Source: Piscinibacter sp.
Lineage (GTDB): Bacteria; Pseudomonadota; Gammaproteobacteria; Burkholderiales; Burkholderiaceae_C
NCBI GenBank assembly: GCA_017983795.1
Contig: JAGOAS010000014.1
Coordinates: 1 to 64,000, forward strand
DNA: 64,000 nt
Direction: 5' to 3'
Shown here: positions 26,485 through 35,072 of the stretch, piece by piece
Numbering within the stretch: the first letter of the stretch is position 1
Layout of the letters: every line of letters begins with the position of its first letter
Translations under genes and position numbers: made by a program
The notes under the pieces: model-generated
Database searches by the model: none
The model's input: only the letters and a program-made list of their open reading frames with translations
Told to the model about the DNA's origin: nothing

Positions 26485-28625
26485 GCAACTGGCCCCATCA
26501 ATTCCGCGAGCTTGCGGCGCAGCATCTTGCCGGTGGCGGTGCGCGGGATGGCCTCCACCGTGTGCAGCCAGCGCGGGCGCTGGTAGTGCGGCAGCGTCTC
26601 CATGCGTTCGCGCAAGGCCTGTTCGACGGCGGCCTGCTCGCCTTCGCGGGCGACGAAGAAGTAGGCCAGCGCATCGATGCCGTCGGCATCGGCCACGCGC
26701 ACCGCCGCGCCTTCCACCAGGCCCGGCGTGCCCGAGCCCAGGCGTTCTTCCAGGTCGTTGAGGTTGACCCAGCGGCCCTTGATCTTCAGCAGCGTGTCTT
26801 CGCGGCCGGCGAAGCGCCAGCCGCCGCCGGCGGTGGCCACGAACAGGTCGGCCGGGCAGAAGGCACCGTCGCGGAAGCTGTCGGCCTGCGCGGCCGGGCG
26901 GTCGAGGTAGCCGAGCGCCTGCATGTCGACGCGGAAGCACAGCCGCGTGGGCCGGCCCGTGGCGGCGGCCTCGGCGTCGAGCGGGCGCAGCTGCACGCCC
27001 GGCGAGGGCTGCAGGCCGTCGTCGCCTTCGCAGGCCGTGAGCACCAGCACCAGGGTTTCGGAAGCGCCGTAGCCGTCGACCATGGGCAGCCCGGTCTGCG
27101 CGCGCCAGGCATCGCGCAGGCTCTGCGGCAGCGCTTCGCCGGCCGATACGCACAGGCGCAGCCCGGCCGCTGCCAGGCCCGGCGCCAGGCCCTCGTGCAG
27201 CATCAGGCGGTAGAGCGAGGGCACGCTGAACAGCACCGTCGGCCGCGCCGCGGCCACCGTGGCAGCCACGCTCTGCGCGGTCGGCCACTGCGGATCGAGC
27301 ACCACCGTGGCGCCCAGCTTCAGGCCGGCCCACAGGCTGTTGGTCTGCGGGTAGGAGAAGAAGAGGCGCGAGCTCGCGAACAGGCGATCCTCGGCCGTGA
27401 TGCCCAGCCGCTCGCGCGAGACGCGCTCGACCTCGCGCGCGAAGCGGTGCGCATGCACCACCGCCTTGGGCTTGCCCGAGGTGCCCGAGGAGTGCACCCA
27501 GAAGGCCGGCGTGTCGGGGTCGACCAGGCGCGGCGCCACCGGGCTGGCCGCAGACACCGCGCGCCGCCCTTCGTCGACCAGCACGACCTTGTCGCGCCAG
27601 GGCGGCGGCGTGTCGTCGGCGCTCTCGGCGAGGATGACGGTGAAGCCCGCCTCGTCGAGGATGTAGTGCCACTCGGGCGTCGGGATCTTCGGATTCACCG
27701 CCACCGCGGTGCCGCCCGCCCACAGCGTGCCGAGAAAGGCCACCACCCAGTCCAGCCCGTCGGGCAGCTTGATGGCGACGCGGTGGCCGCGCTCCAGGCC
27801 GCGTGCGCGCCACACGGCGGCGGCGCGGGCGACGCGGTCGCGCAGCTCGCCGTGCGTGAGCTGCTGGTCGCCGCACACCAGCGCGATGCGCTCGGCATCG
27901 TGGCCTTGCAGCAGCAGCGCGGCGGCGTTGATCAGGCCTTCGGCCGAGCTCGCAACCGGACTCGAGGCCGCCGCCGCACCGGCGCCGAACAGCCCCGGCC
28001 GGCCCTGCTGCCAGCGCTGCAGCTCGGTGGCGAGCGTGCTGGCGTGCTCCTGCTCCTCGGCGGCCAGTTCGCGGAACAGCGCGGCCTCGGCCGAACCCGC
28101 GGGCGCGGCATCGGCATGCTCGGTGAAGAAGGCCGCGGCGCGCCGCTCCAGCGCGATGGCGATGCGGAACAGGTTGTCGGGATCCTGCGGGCGGTGCGCC
28201 ACGTCGGCGAACAGCGCCGCCACCTCGACGCGGAAGGTCGGCGAGGGGTCGGGCACGTCGAGGTGGTAGCGCCGCGCCAGCGTCTCCATGTGCTCGCCTT
28301 CCATCACGGCGAAGCGGCCGAACAGCTGGCGCAGCGCGGGGTCGGTGCTGTCGGCCGCGGCGCGCTGGTAGAAGGCGCGGCCGCCGAGCTCGATCTCGAA
28401 GGCCATGCGCACCGCATGCAGCGCGGCGCCGCCCGGCACGGCCCGCTCGCCTTCGCACAGCTGCAGCGCGCCGCCGCATTGCGGGCAGCGGCCGTAGGGC
28501 AGCGCGAAGCCTTCGCTCAGCTTGCCGCAGCCCTCGCAGCGCCATTGCATGGGCGCGCCGGCGCAGCAGATGTAGGGGCCTTCGCTGTCGTCGGCCAGCG
28601 GGCGTTGGCAACGGGGGCACAGCAT
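26481..28625 (-). CDS. Fusion: zinc ribbon + rubrerythrin-like diiron domain + benzoate-CoA-ligase-type AMP ligase
   Basis: 714 residues in three parts. Residues 1-60 hold four cysteine pairs (C3/C6, C20/C21, C30/C33, C47/C50). Residues 65-205 form a ferritin-like four-helix domain with E77/E79, E109-x-x-H112, E160 and E191-x-x-H194. Residues 240-714 are an ANL ligase of the benzoate-CoA ligase family: SSGTSGKPKAVVHAH, YGASETLVLV, GREDTLLKIKG and RTATGKMLRRK. Position before badK-like, badH and the acyl-CoA dehydrogenase suggests activation of cyclohexane- or cyclohexene-carboxylate (AliA role) or 4-hydroxybenzoate, since it also follows hcr genes. The ATG at 28625 sits behind ACGGAG; a start at 28670 would overlap the upstream gene. 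The fusion is open throughout with no frameshift. Confidence 0.85.
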   Translation of the reverse strand: MLCPRCQRPLADDSEGPYICCAGAPMQWRCEGCGKLSEGFALPYGRCPQCGGALQLCEGERAVPGGAALHAVRMAFEIELGGRAFYQRAAADSTDPALRQLFGRFAVMEGEHMETLARRYHLDVPDPSPTFRVEVAALFADVAHRPQDPDNLFRIAIALERRAAAFFTEHADAAPAGSAEAALFRELAAEEQEHASTLATELQRWQQGRPGLFGAGAAAASSPVASSAEGLINAAALLLQGHDAERIALVCGDQQLTHGELRDRVARAAAVWRARGLERGHRVAIKLPDGLDWVVAFLGTLWAGGTAVAVNPKIPTPEWHYILDEAGFTVILAESADDTPPPWRDKVVLVDEGRRAVSAASPVAPRLVDPDTPAFWVHSSGTSGKPKAVVHAHRFAREVERVSRERLGITAEDRLFASSRLFFSYPQTNSLWAGLKLGATVVLDPQWPTAQSVAATVAAARPTVLFSVPSLYRLMLHEGLAPGLAAAGLRLCVSAGEALPQSLRDAWRAQTGLPMVDGYGASETLVLVLTACEGDDGLQPSPGVQLRPLDAEAAATGRPTRLCFRVDMQALGYLDRPAAQADSFRDGAFCPADLFVATAGGGWRFAGREDTLLKIKGRWVNLNDLEERLGSGTPGLVEGAAVRVADADGIDALAYFFVAREGEQAAVEQALRERMETLPHYQRPRWLHTVEAIPRTATGKMLRRKLAELMGPVA

Positions 28626-28641
28626 GGTGTTCGGGCTCCGT

Positions 28642-30999
28642 TCAGTGCGAGGCGGCAACGCCGGCCGCATCGGCGGTGTCGGCAGCGTCGGTCGTGGCCA
28701 GCGGCACCGGCGCCGGCGGCCACTCGGCGCGATCGCCCTGCAGCCAGTGGTGGATGGCCTGCGCGGCGCGGCGGCCGGCGGCCATGGCCAGGATCACGGT
28801 GGCGCCGCCGGTGACGATGTCGCCGCCGGCGAAGACGCCGCGCAGGCTGGTGGCCTGGGTCTGGCCATCGGCGGAGATGAAGCCGCGCGCATCCAGCGTG
28901 AGCCCCGGCGTGGCGCGGCCGACGATCGGGTTGGCCTGCGTGCCCAGCGCATAGATCACGCTGTCGCAGGGCCACTCGACGAACTCGTCGAGCGGCAGCG
29001 GCTGGCGGCGGCCACGCGCATCGGGCTCGCCGAGCATCATCTTCTGCGCCTTCAGGCCGCGCACGTCGCCCTTGTCGTCGAGCAGGATCTCCACCGGCGC
29101 GTGCAGGAAGGAGAACTGCACGCCCTCCTCGCGCGCATGGCGCAGCTCCTCCACGCGCGCCGGCGCCTCGGCCTCGCTGCGCCGGTAGACGCAGCGCACC
29201 TCGGCGGCGCCGAGGCGGCGCGCGGTGCGCAGGCAGTCCATCGCGGTGTTGCCGGCGCCGATCACCATCACGCGCTGGCCGATGCCCACCGGCGTGTCGT
29301 GGTAGGGGAAGCGGTCGCCGCCCATCAGGTTGACGCGCGTGAGGAACTCGTTGGCCGAGAGCACCTGCCCCGCCGATTCGCCCGGCAGGCCGAGGAACAG
29401 CGGCGCGCCGGCGCCGGCGGCGATGAATACCGCATCGAAGCCCATGCGCTCCATCAGCTGCTGGATGCCGAAGGTCTTGCCGATGACCTTGTTGGTCTGG
29501 AACTTGACGCCGGCATCGCGCAGCTGCTGCAGCTCGCGCTCGATCACGTCGCGCGGCAGCCGGAACGAGGGGATGCCATAGCGCAGCACGCCGCCCACCA
29601 CATGCAGCGCCTCGAACACCGTGACGTCGTAGTCGGCGGCGGCGAGATCGGCCGCCGCCGCCAGCCCGCCGGGGCCCGAGCCGACGATCGCCACGCGGCC
29701 CGGCGCGGCCCAGCCCAGCCCGACCGCGCGCGAGGGCTGCGGCGCCGGCGCGTGATCGCCGACGAAGCGCTCGAGCCGGCCGATGGCCACCGGCTCCATG
29801 CGCGCCTTGATCAGCACGCACTGCGCCTCGCACTGGCTCTCCTGCGGGCAGACACGCCCGCAGATCGAGGGGAACGGACTCGATTCGTGGATCGCCGCCA
29901 GCGCCGCGGGCAGGTCGCGCACCATCAGGTGGCGGATGAAGCGCGGGATGTCGATGCGCACCGGGCAGCCTTCGATGCAGGTCGGCTTGACGCACTGGAT
30001 GCAGCGTTCCGCCTCGCGCAGCGCATCGGCCTGCGCGTAGCCGAGGTTCACTTCGTCGAAGCAGCTGGCGCGCTGCTGCGCGTCGCGCTCGGGCATCGCC
30101 ACCTGGTGCTTCTCGACCGCCGCGTATTTCTTGTAGGTGCGCTTGCCCTGGCGCATCAGCAGGTCTTCCAGGCTGCAGACGTGGGCGTGGTCGGCGTTGG
30201 CCTGCTGTTCCTGCTGGCGGAAGCGCCGCTGGCGCGCCATCAGCTCGTCGAAGTCGATCTGGTGGGCGTCGAAGTCGGGGCCGTCGACGCAGGCGAACTT
30301 CACCTTGCCGGCCACCGTGACGCGGCACGATCCGCACATGCCGGTGCCGTCGACCATGATGGTGTTGAGCGACACCAGCGTGTGCACGCCGAAGGGCCGC
30401 GAGGCCTCGGCGCAGGCGCGCATCATCGGCATCGGACCGATGGCCACCACCAGGTCGGCGCGGTCCTCGCGCAGCACCTCGGTCAACGCGGCGTCGACGA
30501 AGCCGGCACGGCCCGCGCTGCCGTCGTCGGTGCAGACGATCAGCTCGTCGGCCCACTCGGCCAGCTTGTCCAGCCAGAAGCGGCGCGAGGCGTCGCGGAA
30601 GCCGACGATGCAGGTGGTGCGGTTGCCGGCCAGCTTGAAGGCGCGCAGCTGCGGGAAGACCGGCGCCACGCCCAGGCCGCCGCCCACCAGCACCACGTGG
30701 CCGTGCTGGCCGATGTGCTGCGGCAGGCCGAGCGGGCCGACGAAATCGAGCACCTCGTCGCCTTCGGCGAACTGGTCGCGCATCGCGAGCGTGGTCTTGC
30801 CCAGCGCCTGCACCACCACGGTGACGGTGCCGCGCTGGCGGTCGAAGTCGGCCACCGTCAGCGGAATGCGCTCGCCGTCCTCGTGCAGGCGCAGCATCAC
30901 GAAGTGGCCGGGCTCGGCGGCGGCGGCCACGTCGGGCGCCTCGATCTCCCACAGGAAGCTCAGCTCGGAGAACTGCTCGCGGCGAACGATGCGGGCCAT
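28642..30999 (-). CDS. Fused NfnA-NfnB: NADH-dependent reduced ferredoxin:NADP oxidoreductase
   Basis: 785 residues. The N-terminal third (1-290) is NfnA-like: FAD-binding GHFVMLRLHEDGERIPLT, NAD-binding VLVGGGLGVAPVFPQ and the [2Fe-2S] block GTGMCGSCRV...VKFACVDGP. The rest is NfnB-like (GltD family): cysteine motifs AERCIQCVKPTCIEGCP and ICGRVCPQESQCEAQC for two [4Fe-4S] clusters, then VAIVGSGPGGLAAA and VMVIGAGNTAMDC nucleotide-binding sites. NfnAB usually is two subunits and bifurcates electrons between NADPH, NAD and ferredoxin. Placed between hcrB and the CoA ligase, it may supply reduced ferredoxin for 4-hydroxybenzoyl-CoA and benzoyl-CoA reduction. Direction of flow is not shown by sequence. 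Confidence 0.88.
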   Translation of the reverse strand: MARIVRREQFSELSFLWEIEAPDVAAAAEPGHFVMLRLHEDGERIPLTVADFDRQRGTVTVVVQALGKTTLAMRDQFAEGDEVLDFVGPLGLPQHIGQHGHVVLVGGGLGVAPVFPQLRAFKLAGNRTTCIVGFRDASRRFWLDKLAEWADELIVCTDDGSAGRAGFVDAALTEVLREDRADLVVAIGPMPMMRACAEASRPFGVHTLVSLNTIMVDGTGMCGSCRVTVAGKVKFACVDGPDFDAHQIDFDELMARQRRFRQQEQQANADHAHVCSLEDLLMRQGKRTYKKYAAVEKHQVAMPERDAQQRASCFDEVNLGYAQADALREAERCIQCVKPTCIEGCPVRIDIPRFIRHLMVRDLPAALAAIHESSPFPSICGRVCPQESQCEAQCVLIKARMEPVAIGRLERFVGDHAPAPQPSRAVGLGWAAPGRVAIVGSGPGGLAAAADLAAADYDVTVFEALHVVGGVLRYGIPSFRLPRDVIERELQQLRDAGVKFQTNKVIGKTFGIQQLMERMGFDAVFIAAGAGAPLFLGLPGESAGQVLSANEFLTRVNLMGGDRFPYHDTPVGIGQRVMVIGAGNTAMDCLRTARRLGAAEVRCVYRRSEAEAPARVEELRHAREEGVQFSFLHAPVEILLDDKGDVRGLKAQKMMLGEPDARGRRQPLPLDEFVEWPCDSVIYALGTQANPIVGRATPGLTLDARGFISADGQTQATSLRGVFAGGDIVTGGATVILAMAAGRRAAQAIHHWLQGDRAEWPPAPVPLATTDAADTADAAGVAASH

Positions 31000-31022
31000 G
31001 AAGCCTGTCCTTCCCTGCGCGC

Positions 31023-31997
31023 TCAGGCGCGCGTCCAGAGTTCGTCGGTGAGCCGGCGCACCAGCGCCTGCAGCATGCGGCGTCGGTATTTCACCGGCGC
31101 GACGGTGGTCGAGAGCACGTTGGCGGTGGCCTGCACCGCCTTGGCGAGCGTGGCCGCGGCCTCGGTGTCCCAGGCCCGGCCGGTGACACCCTCGGTCGGC
31201 ACCACCAGCGGCGCCGAGTTGGTGCCGGTGATCGCCACGCGCAGGCCGGCGAGCCGATCGCCCTCGCGGCGCAGCGCGACCGCCACGCCGGCGAGCGGGA
31301 AGTCGACCGCATCGCGCACGCGCGCCTTGGCGTAGTCGGCACGCCAGTCGTTCATGGCCGGCACGACGATGGCCGTGAGCCACTCGCCGGGTGCGAGCGT
31401 CAGCCGGCGCGCGCCGTCCTCGACGAACAGCGCGGCCACCGGCAGCGTGCGTGTGCCGGCGGGGCCGGCGATCTCGACGCTCGCATCGAGCGCGATCAGC
31501 GCCGGCGCGACGTCGCCGTGGTAGGTGGCGTAGCAGCGGTCGCTCTTGACGACCACGTGGCATTTGTCGCCGCGCAGCTTGAGGCAGTAGCCATTGCCGG
31601 CGCGCCACCACTCGCTCTGGTTGTAGAACACGCAGCGCGTGTCCTGGCACAGGTTGCCGCCCAGCGTGGCGGCCTCGCGGTGCGTCGGGCCGGCAACGAG
31701 GCCGGCGGCGGTCGCCACTGCCGGCCAGCCGGTGCGCACCGCGGCCTGGCCTGCCAGCGCGGCCAGCGTCGCCGCGGCGCCGACGCGCAGGCTGCCGTCG
31801 GCCTGCACGCTGATCGCATCGAGCGCGGCAATCGCTGTCAGATCGACCAGCACGCGCGGCGTGCCCAGGCCGCGGCGCAGGTTGGGCAGCAGGTCGGTGC
31901 CGCCGGCCAGCGGCTGCGCGCCCTCTTCGGCCAGCGCGCGCACCGCCTCGTCGATGCTCGCCGGGCGCAGCGTGCGCAGATCGTGCAGCGCGTTCAT
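31023..31997 (-). CDS. hcrB: 4-Hydroxybenzoyl-CoA reductase beta (FAD) subunit
   Basis: 324 residues, the FAD subunit of the xanthine oxidase family. It carries the insertion special to 4-hydroxybenzoyl-CoA reductase with cysteines at 122, 138, 146 and 155 ([33 protein letters not shown]), the same numbers I recall for the extra [4Fe-4S] cluster of the Thauera aromatica enzyme. FAD contacts are [10 protein letters not shown] near 31 and [12 protein letters not shown] near 111. It removes the phenolic hydroxyl of 4-hydroxybenzoyl-CoA to give benzoyl-CoA. Its ATG overlaps the hcrA stop. Confidence 0.95.
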   Translation of the reverse strand: MNALHDLRTLRPASIDEAVRALAEEGAQPLAGGTDLLPNLRRGLGTPRVLVDLTAIAALDAISVQADGSLRVGAAATLAALAGQAAVRTGWPAVATAAGLVAGPTHREAATLGGNLCQDTRCVFYNQSEWWRAGNGYCLKLRGDKCHVVVKSDRCYATYHGDVAPALIALDASVEIAGPAGTRTLPVAALFVEDGARRLTLAPGEWLTAIVVPAMNDWRADYAKARVRDAVDFPLAGVAVALRREGDRLAGLRVAITGTNSAPLVVPTEGVTGRAWDTEAAATLAKAVQATANVLSTTVAPVKYRRRMLQALVRRLTDELWTRA

Positions 31998-34336
31998 CGC
32001 ACTTCCTCCGCGCTGCGCGCGGCCTTGGCCGCAGCGGCTTGTTTCGCGTCGAGCAACTCGGCGATGCGATCCGGGCTGAGCGGGAAGCTGTTGCAGTCGA
32101 CGCCGGCGGCTTCCTGCACCGCCTCGCGCAGCGCCGGCAGGAAGCCGGCGAGCATGCCTTCGGAGGCTTCCTTGGCGCCGAAGGGCCCGTTCGGATCGAC
32201 GCTCTCGACGATGAGCACCTCGATGTCCGGGCTCTCGGCCATGGTCGGCACGCGGTAGTCGAGCAGGTTGCCGTGCAGCATGCGGCCGGCGTCGTACTCG
32301 GTCGACTCGGACAGCGCCTGGCCCATGCCCATCCACACGCCGCCCTGCGCCTGGCCTTCGACGGCCAGCGGATTGAGCGCGCGCCCGACGTCGACCGCCA
32401 CCCACACCTTGTGCGCCGTGACCTTGCCGCTCAGTTCGTCGACCGAGGCCTCGACCACCTGCGCCGCGTAGCAGAAGCCCATGGTGGCGCCGATGGCGCT
32501 GCCGCGGATCTTCTTGTCGCCCTGGAACTCGATCGGGCAGGTGTAGGTGCCCTTGACCGTGACGGCACCGCTGTCGACCATCGCCGCGCGCACCGCCTCG
32601 ATCCAGCTCAGGCCCGCTTGCTCGCTGTCGCGCGCGAAGAAGATCTCGTCGCGCACCTCGATGTCGTCCGGCACCACCTTGAGTCGCGCGGCAGCCGCCT
32701 TCACCAGCAGCGCCTTCAGCTCCAGCGCCGCAGCGATCGACGCGCGGCCGACCATGAAGGTCACGCGCGAGGAATAGCTGCCGTTGTCCTTGGGCGTCAC
32801 CGCGCTGTCCGACGAGACGACGCGGATGCGCGAGAGCGCGACGTCCAGCACCTCGGCGGCGCATTGCGCGGCCATGGTGTTGGAGCCCTGGCCGATGTCG
32901 GCGGCGCCGGTGAAGAGCGTCACGCCGCCGTCGAAGTCCAGGCGCAGCTGCACCGTGGCGTGCGGCTCACCCGTCCAGTGCTTGGGCGTGGAGGTGCCCG
33001 ACACGAAGTGCGAGCAGGCCAGGCCGAGGCCGCGGCCCTTGGGCATGTGGCGCTTGCGCTCGTTCCAGCCCGAGGCCGCCTTCACCTTCTCCAGGCACTC
33101 GGGCAGGCCGTAGCTGAGCACGTTCTGCGCATACATCGTGCGGTACGGAATCTGCGGCAGCAGGTTCTTCTGCCGCACGGCCAGCGCATCGAGGCCCAGT
33201 TCGGCCGCCATGTCGGTGAGCAGCGCCTCGAAGGCGGCGCGCGTGTCCACCGTGCCGTGGCCGCGCTGCGCGCCGCAGGGCGGCAGGTTGGTGTAGACGC
33301 GCCAGGCGTCGTGCTTGATGGCCGGGATGTCGTAGATGCCGTGCATCAGCGCCCCGGTGTAGAGGATGGTGATGATCCCGTAGCCGGCATAGGCGCCACC
33401 GGCCTGCGTGGCCTCCAGCGCGAGCGCGGTGATGCGGCCGTCACGCTTGAGGCCGATCTTCATCTTCACCGCCGTCCAGGGCCGGCCGCGGTGGGCGAGG
33501 AAGGTCTCCTCGCGCGTCTGCAGCAGGCGCACGGCGGCGCGCGCGCGGTGCGCCAGCAGCGCGGCGATGATCTCGAAGTGCAGGCACTCGGTGCGCGCGC
33601 CGAAGCCGCCGCCGAGGAAGGGCTTGATCACCCGCACCTGCGCTTCCTGGATCTGCAGGCAGGCCGCCACCTTGAGGTGCACGTAGTACGGCACCTGCGT
33701 GGTGGTGTGCAGCGTCACGCCGTCGCGCTCCATGTCGTACTCGGCGAGCGTGGCGTTGGGCTCCATGTGCGCGTGGTTCACCTCGGCGAAGGTGAAGCTT
33801 TGCTCGCGCACCAGGTCGGCTGCCGCGAAGCCGGCGGCGCTGTCGCCGAACTCGGCGTGCACCTCGCGCAGCACGTTGTCGGGCTTGTCGTCGTGGATCG
33901 CCACCGCGCCGGCCTTGCGCGCCGCCTTGGCGGTGAAATAGGCCGGCAGCACTTCGTACTCGACCGCGATCAGCGCCAGCGCGCGCTCGGCGGTGGCTTC
34001 GTCGACCGCCGCCACCGCGGCCACCGGGTCGCCGCGGTAGCGCACCTTGCCGCGCGCCAGCGGGTATTCGTTCTCGGCGATCGGCAGCACGCCGAAGGGC
34101 ACCGGCGTGTCTTCGCCGGTGCACACCGCCTGCACACCCGGCAGCGCCTGCGCGGCGGCCGTGTCGATGGACACGATGCGCGCATGCGGATGCGGGCTGC
34201 GCAGGATGCGCCCGACCAGTGCGCCGGGCGCCGCGATGTCGGCGGTGTAGCGGGCGCGGCCGGTGACCTTGTCGAAGCCGTCGATCAGCGGCGTGTGCAC
34301 GCCGATGCCGCCGGCGCGGGTCATGCGTGGCTTCAT
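31994..34336 (-). CDS. hcrA: 4-Hydroxybenzoyl-CoA reductase alpha (molybdenum) subunit
   Basis: 780 residues, molybdopterin-cytosine-dinucleotide subunit of the xanthine oxidase family. The N-terminal domain begins [16 protein letters not shown]; the cofactor-binding blocks [11 protein letters not shown] near residue 235 and [15 protein letters not shown] near 475 are clear. It pairs with HcrB and HcrC, here in the gene order C-A-B. Length agrees with the Thauera subunit (about 769). Seventy bases of dispersed repeat separate it from hcrC, yet all three remain on one strand and probably one transcript. Confidence 0.93.
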   Translation of the reverse strand: MKPRMTRAGGIGVHTPLIDGFDKVTGRARYTADIAAPGALVGRILRSPHPHARIVSIDTAAAQALPGVQAVCTGEDTPVPFGVLPIAENEYPLARGKVRYRGDPVAAVAAVDEATAERALALIAVEYEVLPAYFTAKAARKAGAVAIHDDKPDNVLREVHAEFGDSAAGFAAADLVREQSFTFAEVNHAHMEPNATLAEYDMERDGVTLHTTTQVPYYVHLKVAACLQIQEAQVRVIKPFLGGGFGARTECLHFEIIAALLAHRARAAVRLLQTREETFLAHRGRPWTAVKMKIGLKRDGRITALALEATQAGGAYAGYGIITILYTGALMHGIYDIPAIKHDAWRVYTNLPPCGAQRGHGTVDTRAAFEALLTDMAAELGLDALAVRQKNLLPQIPYRTMYAQNVLSYGLPECLEKVKAASGWNERKRHMPKGRGLGLACSHFVSGTSTPKHWTGEPHATVQLRLDFDGGVTLFTGAADIGQGSNTMAAQCAAEVLDVALSRIRVVSSDSAVTPKDNGSYSSRVTFMVGRASIAAALELKALLVKAAAARLKVVPDDIEVRDEIFFARDSEQAGLSWIEAVRAAMVDSGAVTVKGTYTCPIEFQGDKKIRGSAIGATMGFCYAAQVVEASVDELSGKVTAHKVWVAVDVGRALNPLAVEGQAQGGVWMGMGQALSESTEYDAGRMLHGNLLDYRVPTMAESPDIEVLIVESVDPNGPFGAKEASEGMLAGFLPALREAVQEAAGVDCNSFPLSPDRIAELLDAKQAAAAKAARSAEEVR

Positions 34337-34337
34337 A

Positions 34338-34410
34338 GTGCCCCCTTGGCGCTACGCGCCGTCCCCCCGAGGGGGAGCGAGCGCCTTCGGAACGGCCGCG
34401 CGGCGCTCAT
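34338..34410. repeat. Dispersed GC-rich palindromic repeat, copy 2, inside the hcr operon
   Basis: Core CCCCCGAGGGGG followed by CTTCGGAACGGCCG as in copy 1 at 5998-6065; a second arm GCGCTACGCGC precedes the core. It runs up to the hcrC stop codon and fills the hcrC-hcrA gap. Confidence 0.7.
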
Positions 34411-34883
34411 CTCGCCCCCTTCACAGCGGCCGCCGCCTGCACCGACTCGACGATCTTCACGTAGCCGGTACAGCGGCACAGGTTGCCGGCCAGCGCGGTC
34501 TTGATCTCGTCGACGCTCGGATCCGGGTTGGCGCGCAGCAGGCCTTCGGACGCCATCACCATGCCCGGCGTGCAGAAGCCGCACTGCGCGCCCAGCTTGT
34601 CGTGGAAGGCCTGCTGCACCGCCGACAGCCGGCCCTGGCGGGCCAGGCCTTCGACCGTCTCGATGCGCCGCCCCTCGACCTGCACCGCCAGCGTCGAGCA
34701 GGCCAGCCGCGGCCGGTCGTCGACCAGCACCGTGCAGGCGCCGCACTCGCCGCCGTCGCAACCCTGCTTGGTGCCGGTCAGTGCCAGCGCATCGCGCAGC
34801 ACATCGAGCAGCAGCGCACCGTCGGCCGCGGCGATCTCGTGCACGCGACCGTTGACGTTCAGACTCAGCACCCGCTTGCTCAC
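34407..34883 (-). CDS. hcrC: 4-Hydroxybenzoyl-CoA reductase gamma ([2Fe-2S]) subunit
   Basis: 158 residues with the two [2Fe-2S] motifs of the family: plant-type CDGGECGACTVL near residue 45 with a later cysteine (LACSTL), and CGFCTPGMVM plus NLCRCTGY near 105 and 140. I chose the GTG at 34883 because GGAGGG lies 7 bases before it; the ATG at 34907, eight codons earlier, has no ribosome site and sits beside the palindromic operator. First gene of the hcr-nfn-ali-TRAP operon and divergent from a LysR gene. Confidence 0.92.
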   Translation of the reverse strand: MSKRVLSLNVNGRVHEIAAADGALLLDVLRDALALTGTKQGCDGGECGACTVLVDDRPRLACSTLAVQVEGRRIETVEGLARQGRLSAVQQAFHDKLGAQCGFCTPGMVMASEGLLRANPDPSVDEIKTALAGNLCRCTGYVKIVESVQAAAAVKGAR

Positions 34884-34918
34884 GCCGTCGCCCTCCGGGT
34901 TTTCCATAAGACGATTTC

Positions 34919-34932
34919 GGTACCGCAATACC
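34919..34932. promoter_or_regulatory. GGTA-N6-TACC palindrome, candidate Rrf2 operator (site 3)
   Basis: GGTACCGCAATACC, 36 bases before the hcrC GTG. It is on the gene-proximal side of an FNR-like site, as at the pad and had promoters. Confidence 0.6.
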
Positions 34933-34947
34933 AATAAAGCGATCAGG

Positions 34948-34961
34948 TTGATCTGCGGCAA
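34948..34961. promoter_or_regulatory. FNR/CRP-type half-conserved site upstream of hcrC
   Basis: TTGATCTGCGGCAA matches TTGAT-N4-ATCAA at 8 of 10 defined bases. FNR-type activators (AadR, AcpR) control anaerobic aromatic genes in other bacteria. Chance occurrence cannot be excluded for one site. Confidence 0.4.
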
Positions 34962-35016
34962 CGCCCTGCATCCAGGGTCGGGCGAATCTAGCCCCGCGCA
35001 CCGGTGGACGTCGAAT

Positions 35017-35031
35017 GGATTGTCGGAATCC
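35017..35031. promoter_or_regulatory. LysR-type operator, hcrC/lysR intergenic
   Basis: GGATT-GTCGG-AATCC, a perfect 5+5 inverted repeat of T-N11-A type. It lies within a 30-base block (35009-35038) that is 24/30 identical to the block at 50427-50456 in front of the paralogous lysR gene. Confidence 0.6.
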
Positions 35032-35072
35032 GCCGCATCGGTGCCGCCAATGTCGAACTCGGGGGCCGGGTC

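Noticed and set aside
24956-28625. 2-Aminobenzoyl-CoA (abm) pathway cluster
   Set aside because: Ligase, SDR, hydratase and acyl-CoA dehydrogenase also occur there, but the diagnostic aminobenzoyl-CoA monooxygenase/reductase is absent and badI is present instead.
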